A stretch of 59,077 nucleotides of DNA from a virus: positions 1-59,077 of the IMG/VR virus record IMGVR_UViG_3300032236_001008. One strand, 5' to 3'. The notes below the pieces were generated by a model. It was not told the origin of the DNA and did not search any database. It saw nothing but the letters and a program-made list of their open reading frames with translations. Shown in pieces: positions 42,745-50,684 of this stretch. The translations under genes were made by a program, and so were the position numbers. The stretch's first letter is position 1. The number at the start of each line of letters is the position of its first letter.

Positions 42745-43095
42745 TTATTCAATGACATAGTAGGCACTATCTGATACTTTTTGACCCACACCCTCAATAG
42801 AATCCCCTATTTGACATATCTGCAATACTGCAATTCTCTCTTTAATCCACTTGGGCATATCCCCTATGTTTAAACGCGTTTTGCTGACTAAATTTTTTTC
42901 GTGGGCGGGCATGGCAAAACTATACAATGCGACTGTGCCATCATCATGGAATCTAACCCGCCACACCTGTTCAATGGTGCGGTGTAAATCCTCTGCAATC
43001 ATGCACAGATAATCTTCGGGTAGTAAGACAGGGCTATTGCCCTCCATGACGATATCGTCTATGCGGGCTATTGATACATTACTAATTATTGCCAT
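42745..43095 (-). CDS. Protein of unknown function (116 aa)
   Basis: A 116-residue protein (LPEDYLCMIAEDLHRTIEQV, then RVRFHDDGTVALYSF). Its C-terminal half (ERIAVLQICQIGDSIEGVG ... DSAYYVIE) is related to the end of the 278-residue protein at 43508 (KLFVLDIGDKQEFVEDIG ... GAYWIIA). Start follows GTTTAAAC directly. Confidence 0.55.
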   Translation of the reverse strand: MAIISNVSIARIDDIVMEGNSPVLLPEDYLCMIAEDLHRTIEQVWRVRFHDDGTVALYSFAMPAHEKNLVSKTRLNIGDMPKWIKERIAVLQICQIGDSIEGVGQKVSDSAYYVIE

Positions 43096-43097
43096 GT

Positions 43098-43301
43098 TTA
43101 AACTGATCTCATTATGTCTGCTACTTCTTTGGTGATCTCTACATACGATTCAGTAGATACATTCAGCATTTTGTGGTGGTTATAACTCCACATATCAAAA
43201 CTGCGTGGCGGTTGTTCGTTGAAATCTAGCCAATCAGGTAGATCAGCAACTCCCACATCACCAAACTTCTTTCCCATCAGATATCTATACCTTGTGGACA
43301 T
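43098..43301 (-). CDS. Small protein of unknown function (67 aa), paralogue of the next gene
   Basis: A 67-residue protein ending VEITKEVADIMRSV; the neighbour at 43305 ends VKITKEVADIMIGV. The stop codon is the TAA inside GTTTAAAC, directly before the next ATG. Domain role unknown. Confidence 0.52.
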   Translation of the reverse strand: MSTRYRYLMGKKFGDVGVADLPDWLDFNEQPPRSFDMWSYNHHKMLNVSTESYVEITKEVADIMRSV

Positions 43302-43304
43302 TGT

Positions 43305-43523
43305 TTAAACACCTATCATTATATCAGCAACTTCTTTGGTTATCTTAACTATTTTATGATGTTCGGGGCGAATGGATTGATACGAATATGCATCATTATC
43401 AGCATCAACATACCATCGTAGGTCTATGATAAGCGGGTTATCTTGCACAATCTCATCGACCACGCAAAGATAACCCTCGTCATCAACTAATAACCAATCA
43501 CCAACTTTTAGGCGATTATCCAA
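43305..43523 (-). CDS. Small protein of unknown function (72 aa)
   Basis: RLKVGDWLLVDDEGYLCVVD suggests an SH3-like beta barrel; the last 14 residues are shared with the gene at 43098. The stop is nested in GTTTAAAC. Duplication of a small gene is likely. Confidence 0.52.
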   Translation of the reverse strand: MDNRLKVGDWLLVDDEGYLCVVDEIVQDNPLIIDLRWYVDADNDAYSYQSIRPEHHKIVKITKEVADIMIGV

Positions 43524-44344
43524 TATGCACCATCGTTTTCTTTTAGTCCAATATCTTCGACAAACTCTTGCTTATCGCCAATATCTAGCACAAACAGTTT
43601 ACCTTTGATGTTATCGGGTAATGCATCTTTAGATGGCACTTTAAATGGTTGCTCACCTTTGGTAGAGTTTAAACGATACTGCACTTCATTGTCTTTGACT
43701 AAAACAAAGTAGTGATCGGGGTCATAATTAGAATACTTGGCGATCTTCTCGGTGTTATCTACCAAATATAAGATCATCTTTTCAACTTTAGGATTCTGAA
43801 ACTTATGTCCCTGTTTGTGTAAGCCAATCAAATCTTCTGCAAATAACTGAATGTCATTACAAGTGTTGTTCCTGATCTCCCACCCCATGTTATATCCGAT
43901 TGCCTCCACCTCTTGCCTAAACTTTCGTCTTGCCCTGTCTGCAATCTGATCGAATGTAAATGGTTTAAACACTTTCTTTGCCACTCGCACAATGTTTTTA
44001 CTATGGATAGAGTATTTATACGCACCCTCACCCCCATATGTATGCCTACCATCAACAATATTTATGCTAGTGATGCCATACTTGGGTTTATGGGATTCGC
44101 TATTGTTGTAATAGTTTGATACCTCTAGCACACCAATATGATTGTTTAGATCACTAGAATGGAAAGCATATACCCCATCACAAACACCATTGGGGTATTC
44201 CTCTTTCACTATCCCCCATGTGTTTATGTTTTGGTGTTTAAACGAGATGTCGGGCATTACCTTAGCGATGTCGTTCATTAAGTTTGACAAATACTCTACT
44301 GTGTCAATACCATTGATGTTTACTGTTTTGATTTTGTTTGTCAT
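43508..44344 (-). CDS. Protein of unknown function (278 aa)
   Basis: A 278-residue protein of mixed fold (VEYLSNLMNDIAKVMPDIS, FTFDQIADRARRKFRQEVEA). Its C-terminal 60 residues are related to those of the protein at 42745. No enzymatic motif is visible. Four GTTTAAAC copies lie within it or at its edges. Confidence 0.6.
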   Translation of the reverse strand: MTNKIKTVNINGIDTVEYLSNLMNDIAKVMPDISFKHQNINTWGIVKEEYPNGVCDGVYAFHSSDLNNHIGVLEVSNYYNNSESHKPKYGITSINIVDGRHTYGGEGAYKYSIHSKNIVRVAKKVFKPFTFDQIADRARRKFRQEVEAIGYNMGWEIRNNTCNDIQLFAEDLIGLHKQGHKFQNPKVEKMILYLVDNTEKIAKYSNYDPDHYFVLVKDNEVQYRLNSTKGEQPFKVPSKDALPDNIKGKLFVLDIGDKQEFVEDIGLKENDGAYWIIA

Positions 44345-44345
44345 G

Positions 44346-45293
44346 TTATCTATACCAATTCTTATATCTGTCGTGGGTTAATTGTCCAAGTGGCACTTCT
44401 GTTTTCTTACATGGTTTCACAATTCTAAATAGATCATTACAAATCTCTTTCGGCAATTTGTGTCGTTCATGTATTTGCTTTTCACCCGAGCCATAATATC
44501 TGTGGGTAATTTTATGCTTATAGCGTTCTACCATGTTTAACCATGAATCAGGCACATTACCATCTTGGGTTGGTTTAAACAATGCTATTGCCTCGTCTGC
44601 ATAAATCATTCGGTCATCATTACCAACAACTGCTTTATAAATTGGATTACCATACTCCCATTTATTTTCTACAATATCGCACATGATGTCATAGTATGCC
44701 ATGAATGGTTTGATGCTCTCACGCAACTGCTTAGTCTGTGTTCTATCTAGGGTGTGTTTAAACTCTCTGTGGACTACTAGCGGTAGCCAATGGTTTTCGC
44801 CCACCTTGCGTTGGAATGTAATATCCCCCAACTCAATCGAATAAAACTTATTGTCGTAGCGAACATACTTACTAGCACGATGGTTTACCATGCCAAAATC
44901 GGGCGGTAGGTTGAAATTGTAAAACCAAAATGTCGATGATGACGAAAATGCTCTTGGGTATAAATCCATTGATGGTGTTTGACCCCATACATTTTTAGGT
45001 GTATGGATTGTCATAAATTCCATGCCATTGTTTAAACTCCATGTGATCGCTTTGTTGTGGTTGTTGCGGTGTTGGTAATAGTCGAATGTAATGTAATACT
45101 CCGTATCGCTTACCTTTATCATGCGTTCCCATGCCCTATCTCTGCGGTTAATTGGGCGAATGTTTTGATCTTTGCGTTTACCACGCAAGGGTATTGTATC
45201 TTCGTATTGTTTTTGCACTTTGGCAAAATCATATCTACCACCTTGATTTTGTTGCACATCATACGGACTGCACGATTGTCTATAATATCCCAT
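44346..45293 (-). CDS. Protein of unknown function (315 aa)
   Basis: Start at 45293 with GAGG six bases upstream (an earlier start at 45311 would add MKERIK). The N-terminus is Tyr/Gln/Arg-rich (GYYRQSCSPYDVQQNQGG) and the body is beta-rich with many Tyr/Trp. The C-terminal part is basic (YKHKITHRYYGSGEKQIHER). No family was recognised; nucleic acid binding is possible. Confidence 0.58.
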   Translation of the reverse strand: MGYYRQSCSPYDVQQNQGGRYDFAKVQKQYEDTIPLRGKRKDQNIRPINRRDRAWERMIKVSDTEYYITFDYYQHRNNHNKAITWSLNNGMEFMTIHTPKNVWGQTPSMDLYPRAFSSSSTFWFYNFNLPPDFGMVNHRASKYVRYDNKFYSIELGDITFQRKVGENHWLPLVVHREFKHTLDRTQTKQLRESIKPFMAYYDIMCDIVENKWEYGNPIYKAVVGNDDRMIYADEAIALFKPTQDGNVPDSWLNMVERYKHKITHRYYGSGEKQIHERHKLPKEICNDLFRIVKPCKKTEVPLGQLTHDRYKNWYR

Positions 45294-45294
45294 C

Positions 45295-45486
45295 TTAATC
45301 CTCTCTTTCAATATCGTAAATTGCTAACCATTGTTTAAACACTTCGGGGTATGCCCCTTGAATCCAATCATATAAATGTATTGGGGGTGATTCGTTTTTG
45401 TGGAGATTGTGCAATCTTTCCTCGATCTGTTCATTCACCCACCAATCATCTTCGGGTTGATCACAAGGGTTGTCATATTCTCGCAT
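45295..45486 (-). CDS. Small acidic protein (63 aa)
   Basis: A 63-residue protein (REYDNPCDQPEDDWWVNEQI) acidic and Trp-rich, helical at the C-terminus. It starts right after GTTTAAACA. Function unknown. Confidence 0.52.
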   Translation of the reverse strand: MREYDNPCDQPEDDWWVNEQIEERLHNLHKNESPPIHLYDWIQGAYPEVFKQWLAIYDIERED

Positions 45487-45489
45487 TGT

Positions 45490-46674
45490 TTAAACCTCTA
45501 TCTTTATGGTTTGACCTATGGGCGATTTCACATCGCTACATATTGTCCACAAGGTAGGGCAATTCCATTGTCCACCCCAATCACTTCCTACATAGCCATC
45601 GGTAAGAATGATGGCACAAACAGGGTCAATCTTATGCTTACGCATATAGCGGGTGATACATGATGGGCTTGTGCCACCACCACCTTTGGGCTTGGTGCTA
45701 GATGTCATGCGGTCTGCATCGTTTAAACCATACACCTCATGCCCCGCCACATCACAATCCCAATACAGTAAATCTACCTGTTCAGGATTCATGTTCTGCA
45801 TGACACTTGCCACCTCACTAATGAATCGGTTTAACACCTCGCCATAAATACTGCCTGATGTGTCAATGGCAACAACAACTCTACCCATTGATTCACTTAT
45901 TGTAGATGGCATATAAATATCATGTTGTAGCCATCTGCGGTTAGGTTTTCGCCATGTTGAATCGTCTTTGCCTTGCGATACGCTAGATACAAACTCCCTA
46001 AGTGCCTCTTTCCAATCTACCTTTGCACTCATAAGATCGGTAAAACTGCGGTCAATGTTCCCACCAACTTTACCCGCTAAAATTGCACCTTGACGAATGG
46101 CTTGGTCAATCTCTTTGGCTAACTCGGTTTTCTCGGCATCGTTTAAACCATCTGCCCCCTCCCAATCGTGTTCATCAAATCCACCATCTGCGTTGGGGTT
46201 GTCGCATGGCTCACCACCATTACCTTTGGGTCTTGGCGGTTGTTGGGGTAGTAAAGCAAACACCTCGGCTGAGTTTAAACCACGAAACTTCTCATTGACC
46301 AATGCCCCATCGGGTAAGACTACAAATTTGTTTGACCTTTCCGATTCGTCTTTGATTTCAAGATTGATAACATAATCACAAGCCATGTTAGCCCTTTCGG
46401 GGTCTTGCTTGTGTAGGTGTTTCCATGTGAGTAAATGGCGATACATCTTGTGCTTAGCCTCATGCAAAATCAAGCCACGCAACTGCGGGTCGTTTAAACT
46501 CATTACAAAATCCCTACCAAACTTAACATCTTTACCATTGGTGCAAGCGGTTAGTGTCTTGTCATCTATCTTTGTTTCACCAATCATCAAGATACCCGAA
46601 TAGGCTACAAACTGCGGGGACTTCATTAAATCAATGTGGCATCTTTCAATGCGTTGTTCTGCGGTAAGTGTCAT
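45490..46674 (-). CDS. VWA-domain protein with HExxH motif (MoxR partner type)
   Basis: A 394-residue protein. H71-E-A-K-H75 (LILHEAKHKMYRHL) is a zincin-like motif in the N-terminal helical domain (DUF2201-like). After a Pro/Gly-rich linker comes a von Willebrand A domain with the metal-ion site D271-T-S-G-S275 (VVVAIDTSGSIYGEVL), and ILTDGYVGSDWGGQW completes it. Proteins of this layout pair with MoxR AAA+ ATPases, and one is encoded at 47573. They may act as a chaperone or metal-insertion pair; target unknown. Confidence 0.8.
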   Translation of the reverse strand: MTLTAEQRIERCHIDLMKSPQFVAYSGILMIGETKIDDKTLTACTNGKDVKFGRDFVMSLNDPQLRGLILHEAKHKMYRHLLTWKHLHKQDPERANMACDYVINLEIKDESERSNKFVVLPDGALVNEKFRGLNSAEVFALLPQQPPRPKGNGGEPCDNPNADGGFDEHDWEGADGLNDAEKTELAKEIDQAIRQGAILAGKVGGNIDRSFTDLMSAKVDWKEALREFVSSVSQGKDDSTWRKPNRRWLQHDIYMPSTISESMGRVVVAIDTSGSIYGEVLNRFISEVASVMQNMNPEQVDLLYWDCDVAGHEVYGLNDADRMTSSTKPKGGGGTSPSCITRYMRKHKIDPVCAIILTDGYVGSDWGGQWNCPTLWTICSDVKSPIGQTIKIEV

Positions 46675-46676
46675 GT

Positions 46677-46853
46677 TTAAACACTCCCCATCTGAAAGAG
46701 TTTAATTGCTTGTAGTGGGTCGGTTGCCATCATGGTAATGGTTTTCGGTTGCCATGATGTATCTACCAACTGCTCAAAACTAACTTCGTGCTTGGCATAT
46801 TCGTCAATGCTTTCCATGTCAATGCACCTTGCCATAATGTTTTTGGTTTCCAT
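46677..46853 (-). CDS. Small protein of unknown function (58 aa)
   Basis: A 58-codon ORF (METKNIMARCIDMESIDEYA, ending LFQMGSV) whose stop TAA is part of GTTTAAAC followed directly by the ATG of the VWA gene. Helical. Function unknown. Confidence 0.52.
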   Translation of the reverse strand: METKNIMARCIDMESIDEYAKHEVSFEQLVDTSWQPKTITMMATDPLQAIKLFQMGSV

Positions 46854-46856
46854 GAT

Positions 46857-47009
46857 TTATTCCTCGTCATCTTGGGTTAATCGTTCTGCCATGCCACGAA
46901 TAAAATCTTCGGGCAAGTATCTCATAAGTAAATCTACAAGGTAGGCGGTTTCCGAATCATAAAAATAATTTACAACTGCCTCTCTTTGGTTATCGGTTAG
47001 TCGTAGCAT
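46857..47009 (-). CDS. Small protein of unknown function (50 aa)
   Basis: A 50-codon ORF (MLRLTDNQREAVVNYFYDSE, then LMRYLPEDFIRGMAERLT) starting just after GTTTAAACA. Acidic, helical. Function unknown. Confidence 0.52.
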   Translation of the reverse strand: MLRLTDNQREAVVNYFYDSETAYLVDLLMRYLPEDFIRGMAERLTQDDEE

Positions 47010-47012
47010 TGT

Positions 47013-47183
47013 TTAAACCCCCTCGCTTATCTCGTAGATTTCGCACTCAATCGTATCAACTTCGACACAATCGGGAATTGGGTTTACCATGTAAAGTTTA
47101 TCCAACTCTTGCCATGCTTGTTCCTCTGAATCGGCAACAACTGTGGTATAGATCGTGGCAACTTCTCTAAATGTGAATATCAT
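47013..47183 (-). CDS. Small protein of unknown function (56 aa)
   Basis: A 56-codon ORF (MIFTFREVATIYTTVVADSE ... CEIYEISEGV) with a ferredoxin-like beta-alpha-beta look. Its start follows GTTTAAAC directly and its stop lies in the next copy. Confidence 0.52.
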   Translation of the reverse strand: MIFTFREVATIYTTVVADSEEQAWQELDKLYMVNPIPDCVEVDTIECEIYEISEGV

Positions 47184-47185
47184 GT

Positions 47186-47374
47186 TTAAACCTCCATCAC
47201 TCTAACTCGATCACCCTCGATCACTACCTTTGCCTTACCCTCGCCAATTAGTTTAAAACCTAACTGTTGAACAATAATTGCCATCTTGTAGTGTTCCCCT
47301 TTGTGCCTGTAAAAAACTGCTAGGACTGTGGCTATCGTAGCCCATACCACTAAAAACAATTCACTCGATTCCAT
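47186..47374 (-). CDS. Small membrane protein (62 aa)
   Basis: One N-terminal membrane helix (LFLVVWATIATVLAVFY) and a cytoplasmic basic part (GFKLIGEGKAKVVIEGDRV). The stop is nested in GTTTAAAC. Function unknown. Confidence 0.52.
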   Translation of the reverse strand: MESSELFLVVWATIATVLAVFYRHKGEHYKMAIIVQQLGFKLIGEGKAKVVIEGDRVRVMEV

Positions 47375-47567
47375 AATTTTCCTCGTAGGTTAGATATGGT
47401 TTAAACACCTTGCACTTATCACCAAATACATAAAAGAGGGGGTTGGATTCTTTCACCAATTCCCGCTTTTCTTTGGCGGTCTGTGCTTGGGTCATGCGAT
47501 ATTGCAAAGACTGTTTAAACTCTTGCTCAATCTTGTTCACTCGCATTTTTAGACTGTATGTTCCCAT
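47361..47567 (-). CDS. Small protein of unknown function (68 aa)
   Basis: The ATG at 47567 lies six bases after the MoxR stop; a start at 47615 would overlap that gene by 43 bases. The protein is a charged helix (KMRVNKIEQEFKQSLQYRM, AKEKRELVKESNPLFY). Two GTTTAAAC copies lie inside the coding region. Confidence 0.5.
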   Translation of the reverse strand: MGTYSLKMRVNKIEQEFKQSLQYRMTQAQTAKEKRELVKESNPLFYVFGDKCKVFKPYLTYEENYGIE

Positions 47568-47572
47568 TACTT

Positions 47573-48649
47573 TTAATTGCTCTGTGCGAAAAGATAATTG
47601 TTTGCGGTAGCCCATTTAATAAACCCCTGTGATGTGCCTACTGTTGTCTTTTTGCTTGTTCGCATAACGCTAGTAGCGAATAGCCCTTGTGCCTCTTTAC
47701 TTAGTCGGTTCATGTATTCAATCCACTTATTGATGTTGTCCTTTTCTACCTGTTGAATGGCTGAATAGACCAACATACAAACTGCACTAGCACTCTCAGG
47801 CACTTTCGTTTTGGTTGGCTCTTTGATGATCGCCTCCCATGTTGGCAACTCATCTGTTAATTGAATGATAGAGAGCATATCGTAAGTGGCTCGGTTGCCG
47901 ATTGTTCCTTTAAGTGCGTGTGCCATAGTGTCGATGCCTAGTGGCTTTGATTTTTTGATGATATCCGATGCCCTGTTTAAACTGCGTGGTGTGCAAAATG
48001 CGGGGCGGGGTGTTCGTGGGTCGTAGATGTATTCATTGTCTGATGCGTTGGTAAAATCTTCGAATGATGCCAACATCTGCGGAAATTGTTTTACTGTGAG
48101 TAATACTTCGGGGGCGATGTCGTTGTCTAAAGCCCATTCAATCCACTCATCTGCTGATGGTTTACGCACCTTAACCACGCTAATGCGGTTTCGTGCATGG
48201 GGTGGGAGATTATCGCCTATCGCCTCATTCGCTAAGTTTGTGGTAGCGAATACGATACTGCCCTCGGGTAATGAGTAAGTGCCTAGTTTTCTTTCCAACA
48301 TCAATCTAAGGCAAGCATTCATAACTGCCTTACTTGCTTTGCCGATCTCATCAAGCATTAAAACTATGGGCTTATCGTGGTGAAAGCCAAATTCCTCGTT
48401 GGGAATAAAACTACAAACTTCGGTGTCGTTTAAACTGCGTATCTTGGGGACTAAAAAATCCCCTACATCTTTAGTAGTCATATCACCATAACAGAAGTGA
48501 TGATTCGGTAGTTTAGATTTAAGGATAGATAGAATAGAGGACTTACCTATACCCATCTCGCCCTGTGCTAGGACTGTGGTTGTATCGCCAACTGCGAGGA
48601 TAAGGTCGGCGGTTTGTTGAAGTGAAAGCGATTTGTATAAATCAGTCAT
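47573..48649 (-). CDS. MoxR-type AAA+ ATPase
   Basis: A 358-residue AAA+ protein: Walker A LAQGEMGIGKSS (K36), Walker B VLMLDEIGKAS (D100, E101), sensor 1 FATTN and an arginine-rich region (HARNRISVVKV). MoxR family members work with VWA proteins such as the product at 45490 to remodel or load partner proteins. Two GTTTAAAC copies lie in the coding part. Also found in other phages. Confidence 0.83.
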   Translation of the reverse strand: MTDLYKSLSLQQTADLILAVGDTTTVLAQGEMGIGKSSILSILKSKLPNHHFCYGDMTTKDVGDFLVPKIRSLNDTEVCSFIPNEEFGFHHDKPIVLMLDEIGKASKAVMNACLRLMLERKLGTYSLPEGSIVFATTNLANEAIGDNLPPHARNRISVVKVRKPSADEWIEWALDNDIAPEVLLTVKQFPQMLASFEDFTNASDNEYIYDPRTPRPAFCTPRSLNRASDIIKKSKPLGIDTMAHALKGTIGNRATYDMLSIIQLTDELPTWEAIIKEPTKTKVPESASAVCMLVYSAIQQVEKDNINKWIEYMNRLSKEAQGLFATSVMRTSKKTTVGTSQGFIKWATANNYLFAQSN

Positions 48650-48675
48650 GTGTTGCCTTTCTTTGGTCGATTGTT

Positions 48676-48774
48676 TTACTGCTGAAAACTTGGATTATAT
48701 AAATCAGGGGCAAAACAAAATACTAGGAATAACCCCAATAATAAAATGGTGCATAAAATATCGTCTTTACTCAT
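48676..48774 (-). CDS. Very small membrane protein (32 aa)
   Basis: A 32-codon ORF with one hydrophobic helix (ILCTILLLGLFLVFCFAPDL). Its ATG overlaps the upstream stop in ATGAGTAA. Short, but the overlap pattern is repeated at 49089-49096, which supports it. Confidence 0.45.
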   Translation of the reverse strand: MSKDDILCTILLLGLFLVFCFAPDLYNPSFQQ

Positions 48775-48952
48775 GGTGTTTAAACTCCCTTATCCAATCA
48801 ATGTAAACTTTATCAAGATCAAGCCATTGTGCCATTCGTTTTCTGTTGGGTTTATCAATGGGGTAAATCAATAGAATCTCATTACCTACTCGTTTTAAGT
48901 AGTAATAAAATTCGGGCTTGTCGGGCTTGCGATATAACTTAATCACTTGCAT
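48767..48952 (-). CDS. Small protein of unknown function (61 aa)
   Basis: MQVIKLYRKPDKPEFYYYLK and RVGNEILLIYPIDKP suggest a small beta sheet; it ends REFKHHE, where GTTTAAAC is read through in frame as part of EFKH. The start follows a further GTTTAAAC copy. Confidence 0.5.
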   Translation of the reverse strand: MQVIKLYRKPDKPEFYYYLKRVGNEILLIYPIDKPNRKRMAQWLDLDKVYIDWIREFKHHE

Positions 48953-48955
48953 TGT

Positions 48956-49096
48956 TTAAACACCCTCTAAATATTTAATGTTGGTGATTGTGGTGCTATG
49001 CGTATCAGGAAAGCGGATAGTAGCCCACTCCCCTGATATGCTCACGATCTCAACAAGATCAAGCCCGCACCACATGGCTAGATCGCCCCTACTCAT
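48956..49096 (-). CDS. Small protein of unknown function (46 aa)
   Basis: The start at 49096 (MSRGDLAMWCGLDLVEIVSI) is chosen because it overlaps the upstream stop in ATGAGTAG. The stop is nested in GTTTAAAC. It resembles the small barrel protein at 43305 in size and pattern. Confidence 0.5.
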   Translation of the reverse strand: MSRGDLAMWCGLDLVEIVSISGEWATIRFPDTHSTTITNIKYLEGV

Positions 49097-49244
49097 GGTT
49101 TTCACCCAATACAAACCCGAGGGTAAAGCAAGCCAACACAAGCCCAACAACTGCCCACAAAGGGGTTTGTTCTATAACTGCCTGAATACATAAAACGGCT
49201 AATGTGATGATAATAGATAAAATGCCTACGAATAAATTGTTCAT
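49089..49244 (-). CDS. Small two-helix membrane protein (51 aa)
   Basis: A 51-codon ORF with two hydrophobic segments (LFVGILSIIITLAVLCIQAV and LWAVVGLVLACFTLGFVLG) and an end in ENHE. Its start follows GTTTAAACAAC; its stop overlaps the next ATG. Confidence 0.55.
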   Translation of the reverse strand: MNNLFVGILSIIITLAVLCIQAVIEQTPLWAVVGLVLACFTLGFVLGENHE

Positions 49245-49249
49245 GTTGT

Positions 49250-49492
49250 TTAAACACTCCCTAAAAGATTGTCAAAATATGTTTGTGGTTGTTCGGTTGC
49301 CTTTGCACCATCTAGCCATTTATTGATATGGCGGGAGGTTGTCATACTCCATTTTTTAGCGGTGCGGTTAAATGAATAAGTGCCTTTATCAAAACTTGCG
49401 ACAGGTGTTGCATAGCTAAACAATACAATGTGTTTAGGGGTTTCTAATAGGGTCATATTAGAGGCGATAGGTTTTACTGATAAGTTTGTCAT
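49250..49492 (-). CDS. Small protein of unknown function (80 aa)
   Basis: The start at 49492 follows AAGGA. The protein (MTNLSVKPIASNMTLLETPK, then SFNRTAKKWSMTTSRHINKW) is short and basic. The stop is nested in GTTTAAAC. Family unknown. Confidence 0.52.
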   Translation of the reverse strand: MTNLSVKPIASNMTLLETPKHIVLFSYATPVASFDKGTYSFNRTAKKWSMTTSRHINKWLDGAKATEQPQTYFDNLLGSV

Positions 49493-49514
49493 AATGTTTT
49501 TTCCTTGTTTAAAC

Positions 49515-49536
49515 AAGGGGGCGGGATTGCCCCCTT
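49515..49536 (-). terminator. GC hairpin after the 67-aa gene
   Basis: On the minus strand AAGGGGGC, a 6-nt loop and GCCCCCTT are followed by GTTTAAAC. A terminator-like or mRNA-end hairpin of 8 bp; the U run is short. Confidence 0.5.
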
Positions 49537-49540
49537 ATGG

Positions 49541-49744
49541 TTAGATTGTTGGTTTGCCTAGCATCTGTGCCAATTCATTGTAAACAGATTCTCTAGTGCC
49601 TTTCAAGCCCAATTCCTTTTTGATTAGGCTATACATGGTCATGCCCCGAGATACTTTTAAGCCCTTAATTTCAAGCCCTAAGCCCCGCAAAATGGTCATG
49701 TAGCGGAATTGGTTTATCTGTGTTGGGTTGGTGATCATTGTCAT
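49541..49744 (-). CDS. Small protein of unknown function (67 aa)
   Basis: The start at 49744 (MTMITNPTQINQFRYMTILR) follows GTTTAAAC directly. The C-terminal part (SRGMTMYSLIKKELGLKGT) is helical, maybe HTH-like. Unknown family. Confidence 0.52.
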   Translation of the reverse strand: MTMITNPTQINQFRYMTILRGLGLEIKGLKVSRGMTMYSLIKKELGLKGTRESVYNELAQMLGKPTI

Positions 49745-49746
49745 GT

Positions 49747-50103
49747 TTAAACACTCCATTCGTTGATTGGGTATTGATCGGGATTGGCGAGGGTTAGCCC
49801 CTCAATGGCGGGTATGTTAGTGCCGATATGGTTATCATAAAACGAACCCCTCGGGGATTGATACACAATGGCATCACGATACACAATGCCCTTACTATCA
49901 CCTAGCACAAATCGCCCTGATAGTTTGCCTTTGCTTGCTTGGGTGTCGCTAGATGTTGCACCCGATCTAAAGTGCATCTTTGCATTGGCTTTGTCGCTAT
50001 CAAAATGCCAATATGGTTTGTAGGCAAACATCGCAACATTGGCGGGCTTGCCATCGCTACACAATACAGTCTTAGCGGTGATTCTATATACATATGTTCC
50101 CAT
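49747..50103 (-). CDS. Protein of unknown function (118 aa)
   Basis: A 118-residue beta-rich protein (MGTYVYRITAKTVLCSDGKP, YRDAIVYQSPRGSFYDNHIG). It is the first gene after the control region at 50104 and ends with its stop inside GTTTAAAC. Family unknown. Confidence 0.55.
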   Translation of the reverse strand: MGTYVYRITAKTVLCSDGKPANVAMFAYKPYWHFDSDKANAKMHFRSGATSSDTQASKGKLSGRFVLGDSKGIVYRDAIVYQSPRGSFYDNHIGTNIPAIEGLTLANPDQYPINEWSV

Positions 50104-50396
50104 TGTTCTATTTCCTTTGTAGGTTAGTGATCAATTAAGTGGAATATCCACACTCAAATTAGATCAAATTCGGGTGGGTGTGTAAAGCGATTCTTTATAT
50201 CTATTAGTAATAAAACAACGGGCTTTTATACTAAGGGTTTACCCTCGAAAATCGAGATCGTGTATGGTCTAACCCTAACCCACACACTCGCCACGAAAGA
50301 GGCTAAAAAGGGGCTTAAAATGGCTCTAAATTGATTGGGGTATTATGGCGGGTTGGTGGATTTTGGCGGGGTGGTTGTTTAAACATATGAGAGGGG
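50104..50396 (-). promoter_or_regulatory. Control region in front of the 43-50 kb unit
   Basis: Non-coding. It holds the 13-bp palindrome GTGGAATATCCAC (50139-50151), TATCTATTAGTAAT, and at 50235-50260 a 26-bp element that recurs exactly at 51428-51453, including the inverted repeat CTCGAAAATCGAG. GTTTAAAC lies at 50377. Likely promoter/operator or 5' leader region of the minus-strand unit. Exact -10/-35 not resolved. Confidence 0.6.
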
Positions 50397-50432
50397 CAAA
50401 AAAAAAATCGGGGCATAAAGCCCCGATCTGTT
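50397..50432 (-). terminator. Rho-independent terminator
   Basis: On the minus strand ATCGGGGC, loop TTTAT, GCCCCGAT and a run of nine T. It follows the small gene at 50446 and so separates the SprT unit from the next one. Confidence 0.8.
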
Positions 50433-50445
50433 TAACCCTTGCGGG

Positions 50446-50625
50446 CTAGATTCGCACTTGTGCGATTATGGTCATACCCTCTAGGTATTGAGCAAACTCT
50501 TTAGCACTCTTTAGAGTTTTAAACTCATAAACTTTATGGGCGGTTTTGATTGTGTATTTATATTTAGGTTTCGCCCTTGCCTTGAGGGTTTTAGCACTTG
50601 GGAACATATCGGTATGTTTTAACAT
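50446..50625 (-). CDS. Small basic protein (59 aa)
   Basis: A 59-codon ORF (MLKHTDMFPSAKTLKARAKP ... EFAQYLEGMTIIAQVRI), basic at the N-terminus, with a terminator right after its stop. Between the SprT-like gene and the terminator. Function unknown. Confidence 0.55.
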   Translation of the reverse strand: MLKHTDMFPSAKTLKARAKPKYKYTIKTAHKVYEFKTLKSAKEFAQYLEGMTIIAQVRI

Positions 50626-50654
50626 GGTTTATTTTCCTTTGGTAGTTTAAACAT

Positions 50655-50671
50655 GGGGGCGGTTTGCCCCC
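50655..50671 (-). other. GC hairpin after the SprT-like gene
   Basis: GGGGGC, 5-nt loop and GCCCCC, followed on the minus strand by ATGTTTAAAC. As at 49515, a GC hairpin sits right before a GTTTAAAC. There is no U run, so mRNA processing or stability is as likely as termination. Confidence 0.42.
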
Positions 50672-50684
50672 TTGCGGGGTTGGC

